From Caulobacter sp. Root1455 (GTDB taxonomy: Bacteria > Pseudomonadota > Alphaproteobacteria > Caulobacterales > Caulobacteraceae), in assembly GCF_001426905.1 (NCBI RefSeq), contig NZ_LMFQ01000024.1, forward strand, positions 378,669 through 442,668: a stretch of 64,000 bases of DNA. Direction: 5' to 3'. A program made the translations under genes and the position numbers. Shown piece by piece: positions 25,394-44,136 of this stretch. The notes beneath the pieces are model-generated. The model had not been told where the DNA came from. It worked only from the letters and a program-made list of their open reading frames with translations, and did no database searches. The stretch's first letter is position 1, and each line of letters begins with the position of its first letter.

Positions 25394-26619
25394 GGAAGCC
25401 CATTCCCACGCCGCATGGAACCGCGCGTTTCCGGCTGATCGACGCCTATCTGCTGCGCCTGCTGGCCTGGCCGATCGTCGGCTGCCTGGGCGTGACGGTG
25501 ATCGCCCTGCTGCTGGAGCGGGTCCTGCGCCTGCTGGACGTGCTGTCGCAAAGCAGCGCCCGCTTCGGCTATGTCACCTCGCTGGCCGCCAATCTGGTGC
25601 CGCACTATCTGGGCCTGGCCCTGCCCGTGGCGTTCTTCGTGGCGCTGTTCATCGTCATCACCAAGCTCAGCGACGGGTCGGAGATCGACGCCCTGCTGGC
25701 CAGCGGCCAGTCCCTGACCCGCATCGCCGCGCCGTTCGTCTGCGTCGGCCTGTTCCTGACGGTCTTCAGCCTGGTCGTGTTCGGCTACATGCAGCCCTAC
25801 AGCCGCTACGCCTATCGCGCCGTCATGCACGAGGCGATCAACGCCGGCTGGAACGGCAAACTCAACGGCGGGGCCTTCATCGACCAGCCCAAGCTGCTGA
25901 TGACCGCCGACGGCGCCGACGCGGCCGGCCAGCAGCTGACGCGGGTGTTCATCCGCCGCATGGACGTCAACGGCCGCGAGGAGGTGATCACCGCCGCCAC
26001 CGCCGACCTGCGGGCCGACGCCGACGGCAAGAACGTCACCATGCTGCTGCGCAAGGGCCAGCGGATCGGCGTGGACGCCCTGGGCCATTATCGCATCCTG
26101 ATGTTCGACCGTTTCACCACCAACGTGCCCCTGGCCGGCGCGGCCGCCCTGCTGCGCAGCCGCGGCGGCGACGAGCGCGAGCTGACCCTGGGCGAACTGG
26201 CCCGCCAGGCCGACAGCCCCAAGCCGATCGTGCCGCGCGCCACCCTGCTGGCCGAGCTCTACGGACGCCTGGCCCGGGCCTTGTTCCTGCCCTTCCTGCC
26301 GCTGCTGGCCTTCCCGCTGGGACTGGCCGCCAAGCGCGGCAACCGCACGCCCGGCCTGATCATCGCCGGCGTGCTGCTGCTGGCCTTCCAGCACAGCCTG
26401 CAACTGGGCCAGAGCCTGGCGGAATCGGGCAAGGCCATGCCGCTGGCGGCGGTCGGAGCGCCATGGCTGATCTTCACCGGCCTCAGCGTCTGGATGTTCA
26501 TCGGCAGCCGCAAGCGCCCCGGCCAGACCCCGGTCACCGAGCTGATCCGCCGGTTCGGCGTGGGCATCAAGCGTTTCCGCCGCATGTTCCGCGACAAGTT
26601 CGAGCAGGCCGAGGCATGA
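25390..26619 (+). CDS. lptF: LptF-family permease (YjgP/YjgQ)
   Basis: 409 residues with three N-terminal and three C-terminal membrane helices flanking a periplasmic beta-jellyroll (about residues 110-290), the LptF/LptG layout. Landmarks are YLLRLLAWPIVGCLGVTVIALLLERVLRLLD, KLSDGSEIDALLASGQS (the coupling helix contacting LptB) and LAKR-type LGLAAKRGNRTPG. It works with LptG and the LptB ATPase to extract lipid from the inner membrane. No lptA, lptB or lptD is in the window. The GTG start overlaps the HIT stop. This may be a paralogue dedicated to sphingolipid rather than LPS. Confidence 0.88.
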   Translation: MRKPIPTPHGTARFRLIDAYLLRLLAWPIVGCLGVTVIALLLERVLRLLDVLSQSSARFGYVTSLAANLVPHYLGLALPVAFFVALFIVITKLSDGSEIDALLASGQSLTRIAAPFVCVGLFLTVFSLVVFGYMQPYSRYAYRAVMHEAINAGWNGKLNGGAFIDQPKLLMTADGADAAGQQLTRVFIRRMDVNGREEVITAATADLRADADGKNVTMLLRKGQRIGVDALGHYRILMFDRFTTNVPLAGAAALLRSRGGDERELTLGELARQADSPKPIVPRATLLAELYGRLARALFLPFLPLLAFPLGLAAKRGNRTPGLIIAGVLLLAFQHSLQLGQSLAESGKAMPLAAVGAPWLIFTGLSVWMFIGSRKRPGQTPVTELIRRFGVGIKRFRRMFRDKFEQAEA

Positions 26620-27680
26620 AGATCCCGCTCTATGTCCTGCGGACGGTCGGCATGCGCGTGTTCGGCGCGGCCGTGATCCTGTTCTCCATCCTGCAGATCC
26701 TCGACCTGCTGGAAGTGACCACCGACATCCTCGACCGGGGCCTGGGCACGGCCGGGGTGCTGTACTACGCCGCCCTGCGCTCGCCGCGGCTGATCGAGCA
26801 GGTCGCCCCGATCGCCACCCTGGCCGGCGGGCTGTTCGCCTTCTCGCAGCTGGCGCGCGAGAGCGCGATCATCGCCATGCGCGCGACCGGCATCTCGGCC
26901 TATCGCATCGTCGCCATGGCCTTGCCCGTGGCGTTCGTGGTGATGGCCGTCGACTTCAGCTGCGCCCAGCTGATCGCCCCCCGCACCGATCCGGTGCTGG
27001 CCGCGTGGTGGCAGGCCACCACGCCGGCCGCCGATCGCAAGGTCCCGGGTCCGCGCAGCTTCCGGGCCGGCGACGACCTGGTGATCGCCGCCGGGTCCTC
27101 GGCCGACGGCGCAACCCTGAACGCGGTGAGGATCTATCGGCGCGACACCACCGGCCGGCTGGTGGAGCGCGTCGAAGCGCCGTCGGCCTCCTACGCCCGC
27201 GACAAGGGCTGGGCCCTGACCAAGCCCGTGATCGTCCGGTTCCACGGCGAGCAGTCCAATGTCACGCCCGCCGCCAAGATGGACTGGCCCTCGCCCCTGC
27301 ACCCTCAGGACGTCCAGGCCCTGTTCGCCGACAGCCCCGTGCCGACCGCGGCGACGGCTCGCCGCGCCCTGCTGAACGGCGGCGGCGACCGCCCGACCAC
27401 CTTCTACGAGACCCGCTTGCTGGCCGCCTTCGCCGGACCGGTCGTGTCCCTGGTGATGCTGCTGCTCAGCGCGCCGGTCGCCCTGGCTAATTTCCGCAGC
27501 GGCCAAGGCGCGCTGCTGCTGGCCGGCGGCCTGGCGGCCGGCCTCATCTTCCTGGTCGTCAACGGCTTGCTGTCGGCGCTCGGCGAAGGCGGCTCCCTTT
27601 CGCCCATCCTGGCCGTCTGGGGCGGTCCGGTCATCTTCGCGGCCCTCGCGATCCATGCGCTTGTTGTTTTGGAGGGCTGA
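26616..27680 (+). CDS. lptG: LptG-family permease (YjgP/YjgQ)
   Basis: 354 residues with the same fold as the preceding gene: TMs at the N-terminus (YVLRTVGMRVFGAAVILFSILQILDLLE), the cytoplasmic coupling helix ARESAIIAMRATGISAYRI, a periplasmic jellyroll from about 95 to 245, and three C-terminal TMs. It forms a heterodimer with LptF. The ATG overlaps the lptF stop (ATGA), and the ceramide synthase gene starts at the base after its own stop, so export and synthesis genes are translationally coupled. Confidence 0.87.
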   Translation: MKIPLYVLRTVGMRVFGAAVILFSILQILDLLEVTTDILDRGLGTAGVLYYAALRSPRLIEQVAPIATLAGGLFAFSQLARESAIIAMRATGISAYRIVAMALPVAFVVMAVDFSCAQLIAPRTDPVLAAWWQATTPAADRKVPGPRSFRAGDDLVIAAGSSADGATLNAVRIYRRDTTGRLVERVEAPSASYARDKGWALTKPVIVRFHGEQSNVTPAAKMDWPSPLHPQDVQALFADSPVPTAATARRALLNGGGDRPTTFYETRLLAAFAGPVVSLVMLLLSAPVALANFRSGQGALLLAGGLAAGLIFLVVNGLLSALGEGGSLSPILAVWGGPVIFAALAIHALVVLEG

Positions 27681-28832
27681 ATGCCGTTCGACACCACCGA
27701 CTCCGACCTCTCGATCGTTCCCGTCAACTCCAAGGCCGAGCTGAAGCGGTTCATCGAGCTGGCCAACCGACTGAACGCCAAGGACCCCAACTGGGTCGTG
27801 CCGCTGATGTACGAGCGGATGGCGGCCCTGACGCCCAAGACCAACCCGTTCTTCGAGCATGCCGACGTGCAGATGTGGCTGGCCGTGCGCGGCGGCCGCG
27901 ACGTGGGCCGGATCAGCGCCCAGATCGACCACCTGGCCACCGAGGAAGGCACGGCGAAGACCGGCAACTTCGGCATGGTCGCCGCCGAGGACGAGCCGGC
28001 GATCTTCTCCCTGCTGTTCCGCACGGCCGAGGACTGGCTGAAGGCGCGCGGCTGCGACCGGGCCCTGGGTCCGTTCAACCTGTCGATCAACGAGGAGGTC
28101 GGCCTGCTGGTCGACGGCTTCGACACCAAGCCGATGGTGATGATGGGCCACGACCCCCGCTACACGGCCGCGCGCGTCGAAGAGCAGGGCTACGTCAAGG
28201 CCAAGGACGTCTACGCCTATGTCTGCGATCCCCGCGCCGCCCTGCCGCCCGTGGTGGTGCGCCGGGTCAAGCGCGGCCTGCCCGAGGGCGTGACCCTGCG
28301 CGAGCTGGACATGAGCCGCTACGACGAGGAGGTCAAAGCCCTGACCGGCATCCTCAACGACGCCTGGGCGGGCAACTGGGGCTTCGTGCCCACCACCGAG
28401 GCCGAGACCGCCCAGCTGGGCAAGTCGCTGAAGGACGTGCTCGACAAGCGCCTGATCCTGTTTTCCGAGATCGACGGCGAGCCGGCGGGCTTCATCGTGC
28501 TGCTGCCCAACGTCAACGAGGCCATCGAGGGCCTGAACGGCAAGCTGCTGCCGTTCGGCTGGGCCAAGCTGCTGTGGCGGCTGAAGGTCAAGCGGGTCAA
28601 GTCGATCCGCATCCCGCTGATGGGCCTCAAGCGCAAGTTCGCCGACACCCTGCGCGGTCAGGTCGTGCCGTTCCACCTGATGAACGCCGGCCGCGACGCG
28701 GGCCTGGCCCTGGGCTACGACAAGTTTGAGTTCTCGTGGATCCTCGAGGACAACGCCCCGATGCGCCGGATCTCCGAGGCGATGGGCGCGGAGATCTACA
28801 AGACCTATCGGATCTACGAGAAGGCGATCTAG
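27681..28832 (+). CDS. cerS: Bacterial ceramide synthase (bCerS), GNAT-fold
   Basis: 383 residues. The N-terminus (FIELANRLNAKDPNWVVPL, NPFFEHADVQMWLAVRGGRDVGRI) and ALGPFNLSINEEVGLLVDGFDTKPMVMMGHDPRY match the GNAT-like family that contains the C. crescentus ceramide synthase. That enzyme N-acylates the long-chain base (known from Caulobacter genetics and biochemistry) and is unrelated to eukaryotic Lag1-type synthases. Acyl-CoA N-acyltransferase features recur at EPAGFIVLLPNVNEAI and near the C-terminus. It starts with zero gap after lptG. The gene order around it matches what I recall for C. crescentus. Confidence 0.85.
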   Translation: MPFDTTDSDLSIVPVNSKAELKRFIELANRLNAKDPNWVVPLMYERMAALTPKTNPFFEHADVQMWLAVRGGRDVGRISAQIDHLATEEGTAKTGNFGMVAAEDEPAIFSLLFRTAEDWLKARGCDRALGPFNLSINEEVGLLVDGFDTKPMVMMGHDPRYTAARVEEQGYVKAKDVYAYVCDPRAALPPVVVRRVKRGLPEGVTLRELDMSRYDEEVKALTGILNDAWAGNWGFVPTTEAETAQLGKSLKDVLDKRLILFSEIDGEPAGFIVLLPNVNEAIEGLNGKLLPFGWAKLLWRLKVKRVKSIRIPLMGLKRKFADTLRGQVVPFHLMNAGRDAGLALGYDKFEFSWILEDNAPMRRISEAMGAEIYKTYRIYEKAI

Positions 28833-28835
28833 CCG

Positions 28836-29618
28836 GTGGGCCAGGAAGCAGGCCCTGGAGAGCCCTTTCAGGCGCTCGTGCTGGCCGGTTCGCGCGGCGG
28901 GGTCGATCCCGTCGCCGACTATGCCGGCGTCAGCCAGAAGGGCCTGATCGTCCTGGGCGGCCAGACCCTGCTGCGGCGGGTGTTGACCGCGCTGGACCAG
29001 GCCGGCGCCAGCCGCATCGGCGTCTCGACCAACGACGTGGCGCTGCAAGCGGCCCTGCGGGCCGAGAAGGCCCGGGCGACGCTGTCGCGCCTGCCCTCGG
29101 CCGCCGGTCCCAGCCAGAGCGTCCACGAGGGCGCGGTGGCCATGGGCACGCCGCTGCTGGTGACCACGGTCGACCACGCCCTGCTGCGGCCGGAATGGGT
29201 GACGGACTTCATGGCCGACACCCCGGCCGACGCCGACATCGCCATCCTGCTGGGCGAGGAGGCCCTGGTGCGGTCGGCCGCGCCGACCACCAAGCGCACC
29301 TATCTGGCGTTCCGCGACGGCCGCTATTCGGGCTGCAACCTGTTCTATCTGAAAACCCCGGCCAGCTTGCGGGCCATCGACCTGTGGCGCACGGTCGAGA
29401 AGCACCGCAAGCAGCCGTGGAAAATCGCGGCCCTGTTCGGTCCGGTCATGCTGGCGCGCTACCTGCTGGGCCTGATGACCCTGGACGAGATGGTGGCCCG
29501 CATCGGCCGCCTGGCGGGGGTCAAGGCGGCGGCCGTCCGGGCGCGGCACGGCTTGGCGGCGGTGGACGTCGACAAGCCGGCCGACCTGGACCTGGTGCGG
29601 TCGATCGTCGAGGGGTGA
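28836..29618 (+). CDS. MobA-like NTP transferase domain protein
   Basis: 260 residues, Rossmann-like nucleotidyltransferase. The N-terminal loop is ALVLAGSRGGVDPVADYAGVSQKGLIVLGGQTLLRRVLTAL, a divergent LxAGxxxR...K motif, and the metal-binding region is probably VTTVDHALL. It is most likely a cytidylyl- or guanylyltransferase that activates a small phosphorylated alcohol or acid. GTG start 3 bases after the ceramide synthase stop, last gene of the operon, which suggests it makes a nucleotide-activated head group for the sphingolipid. Confidence 0.7.
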   Translation: MGQEAGPGEPFQALVLAGSRGGVDPVADYAGVSQKGLIVLGGQTLLRRVLTALDQAGASRIGVSTNDVALQAALRAEKARATLSRLPSAAGPSQSVHEGAVAMGTPLLVTTVDHALLRPEWVTDFMADTPADADIAILLGEEALVRSAAPTTKRTYLAFRDGRYSGCNLFYLKTPASLRAIDLWRTVEKHRKQPWKIAALFGPVMLARYLLGLMTLDEMVARIGRLAGVKAAAVRARHGLAAVDVDKPADLDLVRSIVEG

Positions 29619-29644
29619 GCCCCCGCGGCGATCGCCGGGCTCAC
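29615..29644. terminator. Hairpin containing both convergent stop codons
   Basis: Perfect arms GTGAGCCC (29615-29622) and GGGCTCAC (29637-29644) enclose GGCGATCGCC. The stop codons of the NTP transferase (+) and of the small membrane protein (-) lie in the opposite arms. There is no T-tract, so it is likely an intrinsic or Rho-assisted convergent stop. Confidence 0.45.
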
Positions 29645-30081
29645 GTTGTGGTGTCGCCGCGATAGAAGACGCCCACCAGGGCGACATAGAGCATCCCGAC
29701 AAGCGAGACGATGAACCCGAAGTCTTTCGGGATCGGGAACGGGGAGCTCGTCGGCCCCAATGTCGCGGTCCAGATCAGGAAGGCCACGCACGAGATGGCG
29801 ATGCCCAGCGGTTGGGGACCGTCGGCGTTTTGAGCCGTGCTCTTGATACGCACCGCGATCAGGATGGCCAGACAGGCCAAGGTGACCACGATCAGGAGGA
29901 CCAGCCGCACCGTATCCTGGCCCTCCAGGCTCGGTATGAGGCCGAGCGCCGCGCCGTAGACGCCCAGCGCCTCGGCGGGGATCAGTTTCGCCAGCCTCGT
30001 GGCCCAGCCGTCGGCGGTGGCTCCGTTCGCCGCTTCTTCGCGCTTCTGGCCCAAAGGCAGGCCGTGAACTCTCAGTGACAT
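29641..30081 (-). CDS. Hypothetical four-helix membrane protein
   Basis: 146 residues from ATG 30081, which follows a strong GAGGGAG SD. A short cytoplasmic N-terminus (HGLPLGQKREEAANG) leads to RLAKLIPAEALGVYGAALGLIPS, then hydrophobic helices at about 60-80, 90-110 and 115-138. The LAKLIPAEALGVY motif recurs in small uncharacterised proteobacterial membrane proteins. An in-frame upstream start at 30246 would add 55 Arg-rich residues and is rejected. Monocistronic; function not known. Confidence 0.65.
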   Translation of the reverse strand: MSLRVHGLPLGQKREEAANGATADGWATRLAKLIPAEALGVYGAALGLIPSLEGQDTVRLVLLIVVTLACLAILIAVRIKSTAQNADGPQPLGIAISCVAFLIWTATLGPTSSPFPIPKDFGFIVSLVGMLYVALVGVFYRGDTTT

Positions 30082-30271
30082 TGGTCGCTCCCTCTCGCGT
30101 CGTTGAAGACCTTGGTTTCGAGCGGGGCGCCAACGCCGCGAACTTCCGACGCGAGACTGAGTCTCCACGAGGCGTCCCTGCGCGAGCCTGACCGAACTCC
30201 TTCGCGAACGCAATTGGGGAGGGAGTATGCATTTAAGCGCAACCATAGAGGTTGCACGAGCTCCAGACGTG

Positions 30272-30320
30272 AAAAAACCCCGCCGCCGAGCGCCGCTGGA
30301 GCGGCGTCGGCGACGGGGTC
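30272..30320 (-). terminator. Rho-independent terminator of the TonB-receptor gene
   Basis: A long GC stem (near-complementary arms 30278-30296 and 30301-30318) is followed on the - strand by TTTTTTC. It lies 30 bases downstream of the receptor stop codon. Confidence 0.75.
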
Positions 30321-30347
30321 CTTGAGAGGTCGAAACGTGGACGCGGA

Positions 30348-32648
30348 CTATTTCAGCTTGGCGCTGACCGAGATCCCCACGATGCGCGGCTCATTGTAGA
30401 CGGCCGCCATGTAGTTCTCGATGACCCCCTTGAGGTTCTTCTCGTTGGTGATGTTGCGGCCGAACAGGGCCACTTCATAGGCGCCGTCGCCGCCTTCGTA
30501 GCCGAGCTTCAGCCCGCCTTCGAAGTTGCCCTTCGAGTAGAACTCGTCGGTCTTGTAGAGCACGAAGTTCGTATAGCCCTGGACGTTCCAGTCCGTGGCG
30601 ATGAACAGCTTGCCGTCGGCGCCGACCGGCACGTCGTAGCGGCCCGTGAAGCTGAAGTTGTACTTCGGCGCGTTGGGCAGCGGCTGGCCGTCGATTTGGG
30701 CGAAATAGCTGGTGCCGAAGGGGCCGACGATCGCCTTGGTCGGGTTCTTGACCGTGCAGACCACCACGCTGTTCAGCGCGCAGACCTGGGCGTAGACGCG
30801 CTTGTCGTCGATCTCGCTGTGCAGCAGGCTCAGGCCCGCCGTCAGGGTCAGGTTGGAGATCGGGCGCCATTCGGCGTCAGCTTCCAGGCCGTAGGCCTTG
30901 GCCTTGTCGGCGTTGAACAGCACGCCGTTGCCGTTGGAGTCGTTGCCGTTCAGCTGGATGTCCTTGACCTCGTAGGTGAAGGCCGAGGCGTTCAGGCGCA
31001 GGGTGTTGTCCAGCAGCGTGCTCTTGAAGCCGGCTTCCCACGACAGGATCGTTTCGGAATTGGCGGTCGTGAAGTCGCTGTTGAACACCGCCGAGCGGCC
31101 CTGGATGGTCGGGCCGCGGAAGCCCTTGGCCGCGCGGGCGTAGAGGTTCAGGTCGGGATTGACCTCGTAGTTGGCCGAGAGGTCCCAGCTGACCTGCTCG
31201 TCCGACAGGCGCACATAGCGACGGCCGGCGTAGGTCTGGACGTTGGCGGCGGTGTTGGCCGTCTTGACCAGCCTGGTCTTCTTGGCGTCGTAGGTGTCGC
31301 GCAGGCCGCCGGTGATCGTCAGGGCGTCGGTCAGCTTGTAGCTGACCTGGCCGAACACCGCCCACGAGGTGTTGAGGTTGTCCAGCCGCACCCAGTTGTT
31401 GGGGTTGTAGCCGGCCGAGCCGGGCTTCAGGAAATAGGCGCGCTGGTAGAAGTCGGTCGTGTCGCGCGAGTCGAAGTACAGCGCGCCCACCTGCCACTTC
31501 AGGCGATCGTCGCCGTTGCTGGCCAGGCGCAGTTCCTGGGTCAGCTGGTCGAGGCCGCGGACCTGGCCCATCGATTGGCCGAAGCCGTTGGGCACGCCGC
31601 CGACCGGATAGTTGGCGGCCGCGCCGCCGTCGGTGTCGCCGCGGCTGTAGCCGGCGGTGGTCTCGTAGGCGCTGATCGAGGTCAGGGTCACCGGGCCCAG
31701 GTCATAGGCCAGGTTCAGCGACGCGCCCTGGGTGTCGTAGGCCTGCGGGTTGTTGTCGGCCTCGTCGAAGGCGACGCTGTCGCGCGGGGCGTGGGGTTCG
31801 TTGGAGCCCTTGGTCAGCGCCTGGCGCAGGAACAGGGTCGAGGTGCCCTCGTAGTTGCGGGCGTGGGCCGAGGCCAGGACCGTCAGCTGCTCGGTCGGGG
31901 TGGCCAGCAGCTGGACCCGCACGTCCTTCTCGTCGAAGCCGCCCATGGCGTCCTTCTTCGGGGTGACGGTGCCGTCGGCGCTGGTCCCGGCGAAGGTGTT
32001 GTCGACATAGTCGTCGCGGTGCTGGTAGAGCGCCGAAACGCGGAAGGCCAGCTTGTCGGCCACGATCGGCCCGCCGATGCCGCCGTCGAAGGTGGTCGTG
32101 CCGTACGTGCCGTACGAGGCGCTGGCGCGGCCTTCCAGGGTCTGGGTCGGCCGGTTGGTGTCGAACTTGACGATGCCGGCGGTGGTGTTGCGGCCGAACA
32201 GCGAACCTTGCGGGCCGCGCAGCACTTCCACCTGCCGGACGTCGAACACCGGGTTGGACTTCAGCACCACGTGCTCGAGCACGACGTCGTCCTGGATGAT
32301 CGACACCGGCTGGGAGGCGCCCAGGTAGAAGTCGATGTTGCCCAGGCCGCGGATGTAGAAGCGCGGGAAGATCCGGCCCGTGGTGGTCTCGGCGTAGAAG
32401 CTGGGCACCTTGCCCGACAGCGAGATGATGTCGTCGCCGCCGCCCTGGATGGCGCGCAGCTGGTCGCCGCCGACCACGGCCACCGACACCGGCACCTTCT
32501 GCAGGTTTTCCGACCGGCGCTCGGCCGTGACCACGACCGCGTCCAGGGTCGTCGAGGACGCCTCCTGGGCCAGGGCGCCGCCGAAGGACAGCGCCGACAG
32601 CGCCGCGCCCGTCAGCAGGCTGACTTTGTGAATTCCGAACCTACGCAT
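30348..32648 (-). CDS. TonB-dependent outer-membrane receptor
   Basis: 766 residues. The signal peptide (residues 1-27, ending GGALAQ) precedes a TonB-box-like LDAVVVTAERR. The plug domain (about 40-160) contains RGLGNIDFYLG and VEVLRGPQGSLFGRNTTAG, and a 22-strand barrel ends in SVSAKLK. It imports an unidentified ligand using TonB energy; the plug style is that of the large Caulobacter OMR family. ATG 32648 has a GGGGATTT upstream SD; the 17 codons further upstream are rejected. The 316-base intergenic region behind it (32649-32964) carries a hairpin and presumably the promoter. The substrate cannot be inferred and no transporter or regulator is adjacent. Confidence 0.93.
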   Translation of the reverse strand: MRRFGIHKVSLLTGAALSALSFGGALAQEASSTTLDAVVVTAERRSENLQKVPVSVAVVGGDQLRAIQGGGDDIISLSGKVPSFYAETTTGRIFPRFYIRGLGNIDFYLGASQPVSIIQDDVVLEHVVLKSNPVFDVRQVEVLRGPQGSLFGRNTTAGIVKFDTNRPTQTLEGRASASYGTYGTTTFDGGIGGPIVADKLAFRVSALYQHRDDYVDNTFAGTSADGTVTPKKDAMGGFDEKDVRVQLLATPTEQLTVLASAHARNYEGTSTLFLRQALTKGSNEPHAPRDSVAFDEADNNPQAYDTQGASLNLAYDLGPVTLTSISAYETTAGYSRGDTDGGAAANYPVGGVPNGFGQSMGQVRGLDQLTQELRLASNGDDRLKWQVGALYFDSRDTTDFYQRAYFLKPGSAGYNPNNWVRLDNLNTSWAVFGQVSYKLTDALTITGGLRDTYDAKKTRLVKTANTAANVQTYAGRRYVRLSDEQVSWDLSANYEVNPDLNLYARAAKGFRGPTIQGRSAVFNSDFTTANSETILSWEAGFKSTLLDNTLRLNASAFTYEVKDIQLNGNDSNGNGVLFNADKAKAYGLEADAEWRPISNLTLTAGLSLLHSEIDDKRVYAQVCALNSVVVCTVKNPTKAIVGPFGTSYFAQIDGQPLPNAPKYNFSFTGRYDVPVGADGKLFIATDWNVQGYTNFVLYKTDEFYSKGNFEGGLKLGYEGGDGAYEVALFGRNITNEKNLKGVIENYMAAVYNEPRIVGISVSAKLK

Positions 32649-32964
32649 GGAAATCCCCGTTCCGCCCGACCCCGGGCTCGAATCGACCAAAAACACCAAG
32701 GAGGTATTGGCCCAACGGCCTGCCTCCTCAAGCGCGCCCAGCGGTTTAGGCTGAGGTCTCCGCCGTATAGGGACGGCGTGTGACCGGCCGGTGACAGGGT
32801 AAGAACACGCTTACTTGAAGGGTTTCCGAGCATGAAAATGTTCGGATTGAGCACGGCGACGCGCCGCCGACGACACAATCGTCAGGACACGGAATATCGA
32901 GGTTTGATCAAGCCTTCGGCGCCGGCGAACACCCGTTGGGCGCCGCCGAGGCGCCCGCCCTCGC
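32649..32964. other. Intergenic region upstream of the TonB receptor
   Basis: 316 bases without a convincing gene. An imperfect hairpin at 32698-32728 (GGAGG/CCTCC with inner GGCC/GGCC) lies in the 5' leader of the receptor transcript. GGGCGCC/GGCGCCC inverted arms near 32937-32957 follow the nucleotidyltransferase stop and may end that transcript. An ATG-started + strand frame at 32832 is short, Arg/Pro-rich and not credible. Confidence 0.4.
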
Positions 32965-33717
32965 CTACTCCCCCGCCGCGACCCAGGCCGCCGCCAGTTC
33001 GCGGTTCTTCGGCAGGTCTTCGGGGAAGTCCATCTCGGCCCATTCCAGGCCCTCGATCGACTGCACCCTGACCACGTCGTGGTCTTGGGCGATCTGGTTG
33101 ATGACGCTGAGGTACCAGCGCTTGAGGCCCTCCGGCGTGCGCAGGGCCTGCTCGACGATGCGGGTGAACAGCGCCGCGCCCTCGGGGTCGAAGCGCAGGA
33201 AGCCGATCGACTCGGCGTCGTACTGATCGATGGTCTTGCCGATGGCCCGCAGGGACAGGCCCTCGGTCAGCACCTTCATGTCGTCGGCGTCGTAGCCGGC
33301 GGCCTTGCGGTCGATGGTGACGGTGATCGGGGCCGGCGGGGCGGCGATCAGGCGCTCGGCGATCGGGGCCTCGAACAGGGTGTCGCCGTTCAGCAGCAGG
33401 AAGTCGCCGCGCATCTCGCCGCGCGCCAGCCAGCAGGTCGCCAGGTTGTCGGTCAGGGCGTAGAACGGATTGAACAGGGTGCGGATCTCGAGGCCCGGGA
33501 CGTCCAGCCCGGCGACCTCCTTCTCGACGGTGTCGGCGGCGAAGCCGGTCACCACCACCGCCTCGGTGATCCCCGCCTCGGCCAGGTGCTTGAGCTGCCA
33601 ATGCAGCACAGTACGGCCCGAAAGCTCGACCAGGCACTTGGGGCGCGTATCGGTGAGCGGCGACAGGCGCTTGCCCTGGCCGGCGCTGAGAATGATGGCT
33701 TTGGCCGGTTTCGCCAC
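32965..33717 (-). CDS. Nucleotidyltransferase of the LicC/sugar-phosphate type
   Basis: 250 residues. The NTP-binding signature IILSAGQGKRLSPLTDTRPKCLVELSG is complete (residues 8-34), then the metal-site Asp in LLLNGDTLFE and a second Asp in the WAEMDFPEDL region. Related enzymes make CDP-choline, CDP-polyols or NDP-sugars. The GTG at 33717 is chosen because it begins two residues before the conserved core; a TTG at 33783 would add 22 residues. It stands alone between two outer-membrane protein genes. Close to the sphingolipid locus, it is a candidate for making the CDP-activated (phospho)glycerate head-group donor. Confidence 0.78.
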   Translation of the reverse strand: MAKPAKAIILSAGQGKRLSPLTDTRPKCLVELSGRTVLHWQLKHLAEAGITEAVVVTGFAADTVEKEVAGLDVPGLEIRTLFNPFYALTDNLATCWLARGEMRGDFLLLNGDTLFEAPIAERLIAAPPAPITVTIDRKAAGYDADDMKVLTEGLSLRAIGKTIDQYDAESIGFLRFDPEGAALFTRIVEQALRTPEGLKRWYLSVINQIAQDHDVVRVQSIEGLEWAEMDFPEDLPKNRELAAAWVAAGE

Positions 33718-33850
33718 GGGCGTGGTCTCGTCTGTCTGGAAAAGCGAAGAGCGCGAAATAGCGACGACGGGGCAGGCCAACAAGCCCGCCCCGTCGCTTC
33801 AGGGTGCGAAGTATCAAGTTTCGTTGGGCGCGCGCAAGCATCTCCCAAAT

Positions 33851-33977
33851 CCGCTCATCCCGGCGAACGCCGGGACCCAGATCCTATAGCGGTGCGGATG
33901 ATTGGAAGGGCTCAGCGCTTTTGGCGTCAGCTTCCAAGCCATTCCATCTGGGTCCCGGCTTTCGCCGGGATGAGCGG
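33851..33977. repeat. Palindromic repeat (CCGCTCATCCCGGCGAA type)
   Basis: CCGCTCATCCCGGCGAACGC with GGGACCCAGAT at the left is mirrored by ATCTGGGTCCC and TTCGCCGGGATGAGCGG at the right. It lies just downstream of the autotransporter stop and may stabilise or end that transcript. Confidence 0.6.
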
Positions 33978-33990
33978 GTCAGAGAGGTTC

Positions 33991-43878
<9,888 letters not shown>

Positions 43879-43933
43879 GACTTCCCCCGATACCGGCGCG
43901 ATCGACGTCCGACCGCAAAATCGCGCGCGCGTA

Positions 43934-43947
43934 GCTTAACCGTTCTT
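43934..43947. promoter_or_regulatory. TTAA-N6-TTAA direct repeat in autotransporter promoter
   Basis: Two TTAA half-sites separated by 6 bases lie about 60 bases upstream of the autotransporter ATG. The CtrA consensus is TTAA-N7-TTAA, so this is one base short and only suggestive. Confidence 0.25.
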
Positions 43948-44061
43948 AACGAAGTTCGGAGCGTTTTCCCGTATTGGACGAACAAAGTTCGCGCCAAAAC
44001 GGGACAAACCCCGACCCTTGCGGTCAGTGCTGCAATTTCCAGGTGAGAGACGCGGTGCGTC

Positions 44062-44136
44062 TGGAGCGGGCGATGGGAATCGAACCCACGACATTCTGCT
44101 TGGGAAGCAGACGCTCTACCTCTGAGCTACGCCCGC
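44062..44136 (-). tRNA. tRNA-Gly (anticodon CCC)
   Basis: 75-nt cloverleaf on the - strand. The acceptor GCGGGCG pairs with CGCCCGC, the D arm is GCTCAGAGGTAGAGC, the anticodon arm is TCTGC-TTCCCAA-GCAGA, and the T arm GTGGGTTCGATTCCCAT is followed by discriminator T and an encoded CCA end. Loop TTCCCAA gives anticodon CCC, reading GGG. Confidence 0.95.

Noticed and set aside
43934..43947. CtrA binding site for the autotransporter
   Set aside because: Spacing between TTAA half-sites is 6, not 7; kept only as a low-confidence feature.
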